In this document: one piece after another, positions 1 to 5,130 of the stretch
How positions within the stretch are numbered: position 1 is the stretch's first letter
Layout of the letters: every line of letters begins with the position of its first letter
Assembly: GCA_050692435.1 (NCBI GenBank)
Contig: JBOGVG010000193.1
Location: 1 to 9,913 of the forward strand
From: AC-69 sp050692435
GTDB lineage: Bacteria; Actinomycetota; UBA4738; HRBIN12
DNA length: 9,913 nt
Direction: 5' to 3'
Position numbers and translations under genes: made by a program
Notes under the pieces: model-generated
The model's database searches: none
What the model saw: the letters and a program-made list of their open reading frames with translations, nothing else
What the model was told of the DNA's origin: nothing

Positions 1-332
1 GCGAGGGCGAACCCGATGAACATCCGGACCCGGACGTCCTCGGCCGTCCCCCGGAGCAACAGCACGCCCCAGTACGACGCGATCACGGGGAAGAGCACCG
101 CGGGTTGTCCCACCAGGCCCTCCAGGATGAGCCGGACGGCCCGTCCCACGAACCCGGCCGCGTCGAACCACATGCCGAGCGCCGCGATGAGGGCGAACAC
201 GACCAGCCCGATGCCGAACGCGTCGCGGGCCCAGGGAGCGAGGTGCTGGCGAACCTTGGCACGCGAGGCCGAGCGCGAGGCCGGGCGCCCGCGCTTCCGC
301 GCCGACGCCCGGCGCTTCGTCTTCGTCGCCAC
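1..332 (-). CDS. ftsK: DNA translocase FtsK, N-terminal part (gene runs off the left edge)
   Basis: FtsK/SpoIIIE proteins are hexameric ATP-driven DNA pumps, tethered by N-terminal membrane helices, that clear chromosome ends through the closing septum. Only about 110 codons are visible, so the motor and gamma domains are outside the window. The frame opens with a very basic, disordered stretch (ATKTKRRASARKRGRPASR) and then enters hydrophobic segments: RDAFGIGLVVFALIAALGMW (about residues 36-55) and QPAVLFPVIASYWGVLLL (about 77-94). This matches the usual actinobacterial FtsK N-terminus. The GTG start at 332-330 shares one base with the TAG stop of the RNase J gene, so the two are probably translationally coupled; no better start lies nearby. 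The call rests on the pattern of the N-terminus and on its position after dapA and RNase J. Another polytopic membrane protein with a basic N-terminus is possible but less likely. Confidence 0.8.
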   Translation of the reverse strand, partial: MATKTKRRASARKRGRPASRSASRAKVRQHLAPWARDAFGIGLVVFALIAALGMWFDAAGFVGRAVRLILEGLVGQPAVLFPVIASYWGVLLLRGTAEDVRVRMFIGFAL

Positions 333-2023
333 TAGACCTCCATGATCACGGGCAGGATGACCGGCTTTCGCAGGGTGACCTCGTAGAAGTACTTGCCCAG
401 CGTCCGCCGGATGTTCTTCTCGATCATGCCGCGGTCGGTCACCTCGACCGCGGCGCTCTCCTTCAAGGAAAGCATGACGCGATTCCGGGCCTCTTCAAGG
501 ATGTCGCCGGCCGTCTCGTCGAACACGAACCCCCGGTTCACGATGTCCGGCCCGGCCACGATCTCGCCGTGGTGGGCGTCGATGGTCACGACGACCACCA
601 CCACGCCGTCGGCGGAGAGCTTGCGGCGGTCCCGGAGCACGACCTCACCGACGTCGCCGATGCCCAGGCCGTCCACGAACGTCATCCCGGCGGGGACCCG
701 CCCCACCACGCGGACCTCCTCCCCCACCTCCACCACGTCGCCGTCCTCGCAGATCAAGACGTGGTCCGGGGCGATGCCGACCTCGGTGGCCAGCTTGGCG
801 TGGTGGGCGAGGTGCCGGCGCTCCCCGTGCACGGGGATGAACCATCGGGGACGGACGATGGACAGCATCAGCCGGAGTTCCTCCTGGGCCCCGTGGCCCG
901 ACGCGTGGACGGGCGCGGCCGGCACGTGGAACACGTCGGCGCCGGTCCGGTATAGGCCGTCCACCACCCGGTGGATGGCCGGCTCGTTGCCGGGGATGAG
1001 CGAGGAGGACAGAACCACGGTGTCCCCCTCCCGGAGGTCCACGAACTTGTGCTCCCGGGCGGCCATCAGGGACAGGGCCGACAGCGGCTCGCCCTGGGTC
1101 CCCGTGCTCACCACGACGACCCGGGATCGGTCCAGGCGGTCCAGGTCCTCGATCAGCACGACGTCCTCGTCCGGTACGTTCAGGATCCCGAGCCTTCGCG
1201 CCGCGTCCACGCTCTGGTGCATGGACCGTCCAAGGAACGCCACGACCCGCTCGTTGGCCCGGGCCGCGTTCACCACCTGCTGGATCCGGTGGATGTGGCT
1301 CGAGAAGCAGGCCACCACGACGAGCTGGGGGGCCCGGGAGACGATGCCCTGGAGCACCGGCCCCACGCTCCGCTCGCTCGCCGTGAAGCCGGCCTCCTCC
1401 GCGTTGGTGGAGTCCGAGAGCAGCAGGTGCACGCCCCCGTCGCGGCCGGCCTCCTCGGCCAGGGCGTGCAGGTCCGTGGGCCGCCCGTCGAGGGGGGTCT
1501 GGTCGATCTTGAAGTCCCCGGTGTGAAGGATCGACCCGACCGGCGTGTCGATGGCCACCGCCACGCCGTCGGGGATGGAGTGGGTGACCCGCATGAACCG
1601 CATCGAGAACCTGCCGATGCTCGTGGCGTCGCCCGGCACCACGGTCCGAAGGTCCGCCCGGTCCCGGACACCGTGCTCCTCGAGCTTGCCCTCCAGCAAC
1701 GCCAGCGTGAACGGCGTCCCGTAGACCGGCAGCGTCCGCCCGAACTCCCGAAGCAGGTACGGGAGGGCCCCGATGTGGTCTTCGTGCCCGTGGGTGAGGA
1801 CGGCCGCCTCCACCCGGTCGAAATGCTCCCGCACGTACTCGAAGTCCGGGAGGACCAGGTCGATCCCGGGCATCTCAGCATGTGGGAACGACAGGCCCAC
1901 GTCGAGGATGAGGATCTTTCCATCCCGTTCGACGCAGGCCATGTTCCGCCCCACCTCGCCCACGCCGCCCAGGAAAACCACCCGGGCCGGAGACCCGGCG
2001 GAGCGCTTAGAGGAGGCGGGCAT
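332..2023 (-). CDS. rnj: Ribonuclease J (metallo-beta-lactamase / beta-CASP family)
   Basis: RNase J is a cytoplasmic 5'-3' exoribonuclease and endonuclease for mRNA decay and rRNA maturation. The 563-residue product has the normal length. The metallo-beta-lactamase core carries THGHEDH at 77-83 (H78, H80, D82, H83), H148 in VTHSIPD, D170 in HTGDFK and H399 in PVHGERRHL, which is the complete two-zinc ligand set. The beta-CASP insert holds SDSTNAEEAGFTASERSVGP (203-222), CFSSHIHRIQQV (239-250) and VSTGTQGEPLSAL (305-317). HASGH is at 373-377, and the C-terminal domain covers about 450-563. The ATG lies 17 bases inside the end of dapA and has only a weak AGAAGG about 10 bases upstream, so expression is probably coupled to dapA. 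GTG at codon 15 is a possible later start. The stop overlaps the ftsK start by one base. No key residue is missing. Confidence 0.96.
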   Translation of the reverse strand: MPASSKRSAGSPARVVFLGGVGEVGRNMACVERDGKILILDVGLSFPHAEMPGIDLVLPDFEYVREHFDRVEAAVLTHGHEDHIGALPYLLREFGRTLPVYGTPFTLALLEGKLEEHGVRDRADLRTVVPGDATSIGRFSMRFMRVTHSIPDGVAVAIDTPVGSILHTGDFKIDQTPLDGRPTDLHALAEEAGRDGGVHLLLSDSTNAEEAGFTASERSVGPVLQGIVSRAPQLVVVACFSSHIHRIQQVVNAARANERVVAFLGRSMHQSVDAARRLGILNVPDEDVVLIEDLDRLDRSRVVVVSTGTQGEPLSALSLMAAREHKFVDLREGDTVVLSSSLIPGNEPAIHRVVDGLYRTGADVFHVPAAPVHASGHGAQEELRLMLSIVRPRWFIPVHGERRHLAHHAKLATEVGIAPDHVLICEDGDVVEVGEEVRVVGRVPAGMTFVDGLGIGDVGEVVLRDRRKLSADGVVVVVVTIDAHHGEIVAGPDIVNRGFVFDETAGDILEEARNRVMLSLKESAAVEVTDRGMIEKNIRRTLGKYFYEVTLRKPVILPVIMEV

Positions 2024-2891
2024 CCACGAGGGCCTTCTGGATCCTGGCCCTCTCCTCCGCGGTGGCCGGAACCAACGGGAGTCGGGGCGGACCGGCCGGC
2101 AGCCCCAGGATGTCGAGCGCGGTCTTCACCGGGATGGGGTTCGTGGTGATGAAGAGCGTGTTGAACAGCGGCGAGAGCTCCTCGTGGATCTTCCGTGCCG
2201 CTGGGACGTCGCCCGCGGCCACGAGGTCCGTGAGCTGCCGGATCCGCTCTCCCACCAGATGGGAGGCCACGGACACCACGCCCACCGCGCCCAGGCACAT
2301 GTACCCGAAAGTGGCCCAGTCATCGCCCGAGTACACCTCGAAGTCGGCGGGGGCCTCGCTGATCAGGCGGGAGATGGCCTGGAAGTCGCCGGTGGAGTCC
2401 TTCACCCCGATGATGTTCGAGACCTTGGCCATCTCGAGAAGCGTGGCGTGCTCGATCCGGATGCCGGTCCGGCCGGGGATGTTGTAAGCGACGATGGGGA
2501 TGGAAACCGCCGCGGCCACCTGGGTGAAGTGCTCGAGGAGCCCTCGCTGCGGCGGCTTGTTGTAGTACGGCGTGACCAGCAGGAGCCCGTCGGCCCCGGC
2601 CCCTTCCGCCTCCCGCGAGAGCTCGATGGTCTCGGCCGTGCTGTACGTCCCAGTGCCGCACATCACCTTGCCCTTGCCTTTGGCCGTCTGGATGATCGCC
2701 CGGAACAGCTCCAGCTTCTCCTTATGAGTGAGGGTGGGCGACTCGCCGGTCGAGCCCGCTACTACCAGGGTGTCCGAGCCGTGGTCGAGGAGATGGCGGG
2801 CCAGCTCCCGCGCGCCGTCCAGATCAAGCGAGTGGTCCTCCCGGAACGGGGTGACCATGGCGGTGACCACCGCCCCGAACCTACCGGCCAT
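2007..2891 (-). CDS. dapA: 4-hydroxy-tetrahydrodipicolinate synthase (DapA)
   Basis: DapA condenses pyruvate with aspartate-semialdehyde, the first committed step to diaminopimelate and lysine. It is a cytoplasmic (beta/alpha)8 lyase. The 294-residue product is full length. K164 in IIGVKDSTGDF is the Schiff-base lysine, and YNIPGRTG supplies Y136 and R141. TPYYNKP supplies Y110, which the neighbouring subunit donates in known structures. The position of the relay threonine (E. coli T44) is S47 here, in AGSTGESPTL. The frame stays open to a GTG at 3026, but ATG 2891 is chosen: it has a strong AAGGAGGAGG just upstream and gives the standard MAGRFGAVVTAMVTPF start. The extra 45 residues would be Pro/Gly-rich and derive from a tandem repeat. 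The gene leads a dapA-rnj-ftsK run. dapB of the same pathway lies about 5 kb away on the same strand. Confidence 0.97.
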   Translation of the reverse strand: MAGRFGAVVTAMVTPFREDHSLDLDGARELARHLLDHGSDTLVVAGSTGESPTLTHKEKLELFRAIIQTAKGKGKVMCGTGTYSTAETIELSREAEGAGADGLLLVTPYYNKPPQRGLLEHFTQVAAAVSIPIVAYNIPGRTGIRIEHATLLEMAKVSNIIGVKDSTGDFQAISRLISEAPADFEVYSGDDWATFGYMCLGAVGVVSVASHLVGERIRQLTDLVAAGDVPAARKIHEELSPLFNTLFITTNPIPVKTALDILGLPAGPPRLPLVPATAEERARIQKALVDARLL

Positions 2892-2902
2892 ACCTCCTCC
2901 TT
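2892..2902 (-). promoter_or_regulatory. Strong ribosome binding site that sets the dapA start
   Basis: On the minus strand the sequence directly before the ATG at 2891 reads AAGGAGGAGGT. AAGGAG ends five bases before the start codon, an optimal Shine-Dalgarno distance. It supports ATG 2891 over the in-frame upstream GTG at 3026. Confidence 0.85.
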
Positions 2903-2925
2903 CTCCGCCGGGTGCGGCGGCCGAC

Positions 2926-2974
2926 GGTGGGCCCGGGGACGTCGGGCCGGGGTGGCCGGGAGACGTCGAGCCGG
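2926..2974. repeat. Imperfect 25-bp tandem duplication in the dapA leader
   Basis: Unit 1 (2926-2950) and unit 2 (2951-2974) both begin GGTGG, contain GACGTCG and end GCCGG. They differ by one missing base and a few substitutions. The array lies between the predicted dapA transcription start and its ribosome binding site. It is a visible local duplication; any role in RNA folding or regulation is inference. Confidence 0.7.
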
Positions 2975-3038
2975 GCGGTCGGGCCCCGCTCAGGCGACCT
3001 GGCTTGCGCCGGCCGCCCAGCCCCACGCTTGGGGCCGG

Positions 3039-3067
3039 AGCCTATCACCGCGGCACCTGCCACACAA
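3039..3067 (-). promoter_or_regulatory. Candidate promoter for the dapA-rnj-ftsK run
   Basis: On the minus strand TTGTGT (3067-3062) and TAGGCT (3044-3039) are separated by exactly 17 bases, the standard sigma-70 type spacing. The -10 fits the actinobacterial TAnnnT form; the -35 keeps the TTG. A start near 3032 would give a leader of about 140 bases before the dapA ATG. The -35 overlaps the first unit of the iteron array, so a protein bound there could control access. This rests on pattern only. Confidence 0.45.
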
Positions 3068-3098
3068 GAGTCACATGAGTCACATGTTGCACATCAGC
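3063..3098. repeat. Four-unit 9-bp iteron array at the dapA promoter
   Basis: Four consecutive 9-base units read CACAAGAGT, CACATGAGT, CACATGTTG and CACATCAGC, at 3063, 3072, 3081 and 3090. CACA is kept in all four at perfect 9-base spacing, and the two middle starts share AGTCACATG. The array is less GC-rich than its surroundings and covers the predicted dapA -35. Directly repeated sites of this kind often bind a regulator, but no regulator gene is nearby and no known operator was recognised. Confidence 0.6.
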
Positions 3099-3173
3099 CT
3101 CCGGGTGTCGGCGAGACTTGGGGGGCTCCCAAGGCCCGGGTTGCCCGGGAAGTGTGGCAGCCTCGTGGGGTTC

Positions 3174-3209
3174 GTGACCACCGGGTGCCACCGGGGGCCG
3201 GTGGGTCAC
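3174..3209. other. Strong imperfect inverted repeat (hairpin) without a T-run
   Basis: The left arm GTGACCACCGG (3174-3184) pairs with the right arm CCGGTGGGTCAC (3198-3209), apart from one bulged base, around a 13-base loop. A second small hairpin follows at once: GGATCG (3210-3215), loop AAC, CGGTCC (3219-3224). No U-tract follows on either strand, so an intrinsic terminator is not supported. It may be an RNA structure, a protein site or simply chance in GC-rich DNA. Confidence 0.45.
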
Positions 3210-3369
3210 GGATCGAACCGGTCCCATCCGGTGCACGAACGCCACCCGCTCCCCCCCGTTCGCTCCCGTCGAAGGCGAAGGTCCCGAGCCACCCGTGCTC
3301 CTCGTCGCACCCGTCGCTCCCATGTGGCCCGGGGGCACCCGTCGAACCGGTGGCGCCTGGACCTCAGGC

Positions 3370-3375
3370 TATCCT
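3370..3375 (+). promoter_or_regulatory. -10 element for leaderless transcription of the pduO-type gene
   Basis: TATCCT fits the TAnnnT -10 form. Six bases separate it from the GTG at 3382, which places the expected transcription start exactly on the start codon. There is no Shine-Dalgarno sequence before this GTG, which agrees with leaderless translation, common in Actinobacteria. The element sits in the palindrome GGCTA-TCC-TAGCC (3367-3379), which also gives a TAGGAT on the opposite strand. No good -35 is visible. Confidence 0.5.
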
Positions 3376-3381
3376 AGCCGC

Positions 3382-3930
3382 GTGGTGCGGATCTACACGA
3401 AGACCGGGGACGACGGAACCACGGGGCTCCTGTACGGGGGCAGGGTGAGCAAAGCAGACCCCGCCACGGAGGCATACGGCACGGCCGACGAGGCCGTGGC
3501 CGCTCTCGGCCTGGCCCGGGCCTTGGCCGACGACGCCGGACTGAAGGACGAGATCCTCACGCTTCAGCGGGAACTGTTCGTTGTGGGCGCGGACTTGGCC
3601 ACGAACCCGAAGCAGCGTTCGAGGCTCGAGCCCGGCGTGTCGCTTGTGACGGCCAAGATGGTTGAGCGGCTGGAGGCCTGGATCGACGAGCTGGTGGCCG
3701 AGCGTCCCCTCCGGAACGAGTTTGTGGTGCCGGGGGCAAACCCGGTCTCGTCCGCTCTCGACGTGGCCCGAAGCGTGGTCCGCCGGGCCGAGCGCCGTGT
3801 GGTGGAGCTCCACGACTCCGACGCGGAGGTGAACGACGAGGTTCTGCGCTACCTGAACCGCCTCTCGGACCTCTTGTTCGTGATGGCCCGCGTCGCAGCC
3901 GGCGAATCTGAGCCTTCAAGCCGCGCATAG
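3382..3930 (+). CDS. pduO: Cob(I)alamin adenosyltransferase, PduO/ATR type
   Basis: The enzyme moves the 5'-deoxyadenosyl group of ATP onto cob(I)alamin to make coenzyme B12; it is a cytoplasmic trimer of helical bundles. The 182-residue product has the normal length. The N-terminal ATP-binding segment YTKTGDDGTTGL (5-16) is followed by YGTADEA (32-38). FVVPGANPVSSALDVAR (114-130) leads to VVRRAERR (132-139), and YLNRLSDLLFVMAR is at 157-170. Many family members have LH where this protein has ALD at 125-127. The frame is open from a GTG at 3295, but that extension is low-complexity, so GTG 3382 is chosen from the conserved VRIYTKTGD start and the leaderless promoter; GTG 3385 is equally close. 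No other B12 gene is in view, so the partner enzyme (for example a mutase) must lie elsewhere. The gene ends 21 bases before the end of the convergent small membrane frame. Confidence 0.92.
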   Translation: MVRIYTKTGDDGTTGLLYGGRVSKADPATEAYGTADEAVAALGLARALADDAGLKDEILTLQRELFVVGADLATNPKQRSRLEPGVSLVTAKMVERLEAWIDELVAERPLRNEFVVPGANPVSSALDVARSVVRRAERRVVELHDSDAEVNDEVLRYLNRLSDLLFVMARVAAGESEPSSRA

Positions 3931-3951
3931 ACTGGGGGCACTGAGCCTGCG

Positions 3952-4068
3952 TTATTGTCTCTTGGTCACCCGTCTCATCCATGCGAAGAGCCCTTCCTTC
4001 CCCAGCAGCGTGAGCCCATAAACGACAAGCACCAACAGCAAGGGCACCCAGAACAGAACCTGCCACCC
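3952..4068 (-). pseudogene. Second half of a split small membrane-protein frame
   Basis: Directly after the TGA that ends the 34-codon frame upstream, the same reading frame continues for 38 codons to a TAA at 3954-3952. It encodes a clear transmembrane segment (WQVLFWVPLLLVLVVYGLTL) followed by a positive tail (FAWMRRVTKRQ), as expected for a cytoplasmic C-terminus. Third codon positions are G/C-rich in this frame and poor in the overlapping ATG frame that starts at 4072, which argues that this is or recently was the coding frame. There is no ATG; the first in-frame GTG is at 4047, inside the helix. It may be the C-terminal half of one gene broken by a nonsense change, a readthrough product or, less likely, a separate gene. 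No homologue is recognised. Confidence 0.45.
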
Positions 4069-4173
4069 TCATGGTTCACGCCACAACCCCGCTGCGAGCC
4101 ATGTAGCACCTACCACGGAGGCGGCGAGGAACCCGATTGCGCCGCCCATGCGATCGCGAGTCTTCTCGTCCAT
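4069..4173 (-). CDS. Small one-helix membrane protein, 34 residues (possibly the truncated first half of a longer protein)
   Basis: The ATG at 4173-4171 follows the TAG of the lipoprotein gene without a spare base, so translation is probably coupled. The product starts with a charged MDEKTRDR and enters one hydrophobic segment, GGAIGFLAASVVGATWLAAG (about residues 10-29), then ends at LWREP and TGA. Codon use is G/C-rich at third positions. The frame resumes directly after the TGA with a second helix, so the intact ancestor was probably a two-helix hairpin protein of about 73 residues with both ends in the cytoplasm. TGA is an ordinary stop in this genome: sixA, dapB, the GNAT and the M16 gene all end with it. 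The function is unknown. Coding status is moderately supported, by position, hydrophobicity and base composition only. Confidence 0.5.
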   Translation of the reverse strand: MDEKTRDRMGGAIGFLAASVVGATWLAAGLWREP

Positions 4174-4650
4174 CTACTGGCGGACGAAGGCGCCATAGTT
4201 GTCCCGGCCCATCAGGAGGATGACCAGACCGATGTCATCGATCTCCAGACCCGAGAACGACACGTCGAACGTCATTGCCTGTCCATCCGGGATGGAAGCG
4301 GGATTCTGGACCTCGCCCCTCACCCTGCTGCCGTCCCGCCCGTCGAGGATGTAGAAGTCCGGAGGCGGAAGCCCGCGGCCGGTCCCGTTCTCGATCTCCA
4401 ACGTGCCGGCCTCCCCGTCGAGTCTCATCATGGCCACCAATCCTGCATTCGCGTACCGATACACGGCGGTGCCGGGTGGGCCGGTGGCAGTCTGCACCGG
4501 CGTGGGATTCTCCCCTCCGCTACCGCTCGTTCCAGTCGGGCCGGGCTCGCTCCCGCCGCTGCTGCACGCTGCGGCGAGGACCACGGCGACGAAGAGCCCA
4601 GCAACGTTGGGGGCGACCGGGTGGGTAGGCTGCATGCGGTCGGGCATCAT
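4174..4650 (-). CDS. Putative lipoprotein of unknown function
   Basis: The N-terminus is a lipoprotein signal: a short n-region with an arginine, a hydrophobic stretch (VAGLFVAVVLAAA) and C29 followed by SSGGSEPGPTG. This predicts lipid attachment and a location outside the cytoplasmic membrane. Residues 30-62 are a Gly/Ser/Pro/Thr linker. The folded part (about 63-158) is compact and beta-rich in appearance and ends LEIDDIGLVILLMGRDNYGAFVRQ with V-I-L-L near the end. I do not recognise the family; it resembles conserved actinobacterial hypotheticals. The start is uncertain: TTG 4680, ATG 4650, ATG 4647 and ATG 4635 are in frame and none has a good Shine-Dalgarno site. ATG 4650 keeps an arginine in the n-region, while a TATGAT at 4651-4646 would favour 4635 with a nearly leaderless mRNA. 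It is divergent from sixA, with a gap of about 29 bases, and heads a run with the small membrane frame. Confidence 0.7.
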   Translation of the reverse strand: MMPDRMQPTHPVAPNVAGLFVAVVLAAACSSGGSEPGPTGTSGSGGENPTPVQTATGPPGTAVYRYANAGLVAMMRLDGEAGTLEIENGTGRGLPPPDFYILDGRDGSRVRGEVQNPASIPDGQAMTFDVSFSGLEIDDIGLVILLMGRDNYGAFVRQ

Positions 4651-4651
4651 A
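4646..4651 (-). promoter_or_regulatory. Possible -10 element (TATGAT) for the lipoprotein gene
   Basis: On the minus strand TATGAT at 4651-4646 matches TATAAT in five of six positions. Transcription would start near 4639, four bases before the ATG at 4635. It overlaps two alternative ATG codons of the same frame (4650 and 4647), so promoter and upstream starts are mutually exclusive readings. No convincing -35 is visible. Confidence 0.3.
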
Positions 4652-4663
4652 CGGGAACGCACA

Positions 4664-4670
4664 GAGGGAG
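4664..4670 (+). promoter_or_regulatory. Ribosome binding site of the sixA-like gene
   Basis: GAGGGAG lies nine bases before the ATG at 4680 and supports that start. Confidence 0.6.
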
Positions 4671-4679
4671 CTCTCGCCA

Positions 4680-5129
4680 ATGAAGACGCTCGAGGTCCGA
4701 CGGCACGCGCGGCGTGACCCGAACGCGGACCGGCTCTCTCCCGAGGGCCAGGTCCAAGCCGGGGACGTCGGCCGGACCCTGGCCGGTGGCTACAACGTTA
4801 TCTTCGTTTCGCCCGCCAAGCGGGCCGCCGAGACCGTGGCCTGGTTCCTCCAAGCATCCGGCCATCAGCTTCCGGAGCACGCGGTGGTCCCCGGCCTGGC
4901 CGGGGACGGCACGGACGGCTCGCCCGAGCAGCTCGGGTCGGTGCTCCGCGCGCTCCTGGCGGCCGTGCCGGAGCCCGGACGGGGGCTGGCCGTGGGCCAC
5001 ACGCCGCTCATCGAGAAGGCCGTGCGGGGTCTCACCGGCCTGGAGGTCGAGCCGTTCTCCGAGTGCGAGGGGGTCCTGCTGACCGAGGACGGCGGCCACA
5101 TCCGGGTCGAGGAGCTCCGGCTGGCCTGA
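4680..5129 (+). CDS. sixA: SixA-like phosphohistidine phosphatase (histidine phosphatase superfamily)
   Basis: Members of this branch are small cytoplasmic phosphatases using a phosphohistidine intermediate; E. coli SixA removes phosphate from histidine phosphotransfer proteins. The 149-residue product is close to the usual length. R8-H9 in EVRRHARRDP is the RH catalytic motif at the N-terminus, SPAKRAAET (44-52) gives R48 for phosphate binding, and AVGHTPLIE (104-112) gives the second histidine H107. SPEGQVQA (20-27) matches the common LS..G..QA element. The physiological substrate cannot be read from the sequence, since no two-component or PTS gene is in the window. It is divergent from the lipoprotein gene, and the LysE-type exporter starts one base after its stop, so the two form an operon. 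Confidence 0.87.
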   Translation: MKTLEVRRHARRDPNADRLSPEGQVQAGDVGRTLAGGYNVIFVSPAKRAAETVAWFLQASGHQLPEHAVVPGLAGDGTDGSPEQLGSVLRALLAAVPEPGRGLAVGHTPLIEKAVRGLTGLEVEPFSECEGVLLTEDGGHIRVEELRLA

Positions 5130-5130
5130 C

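Larger units (their letters stand above)
2892..3381. other. 490-base divergent intergenic region between dapA and the pduO-type gene
   Basis: No convincing coding sequence lies here. Open frames crossing it encode Pro/Gly/Arg-rich low-complexity sequence without family resemblance. What it holds, from the dapA side: the dapA Shine-Dalgarno site, a 25-bp imperfect tandem duplication (2926-2974), a candidate dapA promoter (3039-3067), a four-unit 9-bp iteron array (3063-3098), two CCCGGG words three bases apart (3135-3149), a strong hairpin (3174-3209) with a smaller hairpin beside it (3210-3224), two exact GCACCCGTCG copies 28 bases apart (3307-3316 and 3335-3344), and a -10 element for the plus-strand gene (3370-3375). 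I looked for a cobalamin riboswitch because of the downstream adenosyltransferase and saw no B12 box. I saw no tRNA. Confidence 0.7.

Noticed and set aside
16..345. Plus-strand open frame at the left edge
   Set aside because: The opposite strand encodes the FtsK N-terminus with membrane helices, starting right at the RNase J stop; the plus frame is Arg/Ser/Pro-rich and featureless.
971..2149. Long plus-strand open frame antisense to RNase J, and similar antisense frames over the M16, dapB and GNAT genes
   Set aside because: High GC leaves stop codons rare in antisense frames. The translations are His/Arg/Gly/Pro-rich without family motifs, while the minus-strand frames carry complete catalytic motifs.
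2892..3026. N-terminal extension of DapA from GTG 3026
   Set aside because: The extra residues are Pro/Gly-rich and come from the tandem duplication, and ATG 2891 has a strong Shine-Dalgarno site and the family-standard start.
3195..3235. tRNA-like T-arm (GGTTCGATCC on the minus strand)
   Set aside because: The flanking bases do not form a 5-bp T-stem, and no acceptor, D or anticodon arm can be drawn around it.
3045..3338. Minus-strand frame with collagen-like Gly-x-x runs
   Set aside because: The repeats come from GC-rich low-complexity DNA in a promoter region. There is no ribosome site or recognisable family, and the frame crosses the iteron array and the hairpin.
3100..3381. Cobalamin riboswitch before the adenosyltransferase gene
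   Set aside because: No B12 box or conserved core is visible, and the promoter spacing predicts a transcript that begins at the start codon.
3557..4072. Minus-strand frame starting with an ATGA overlap at the end of the 34-codon frame
   Set aside because: Third codon positions are A/T-rich at its beginning, unlike genes here, and it runs on through the antisense of the pduO-type gene; the other frame over the same bases encodes a clear helix.
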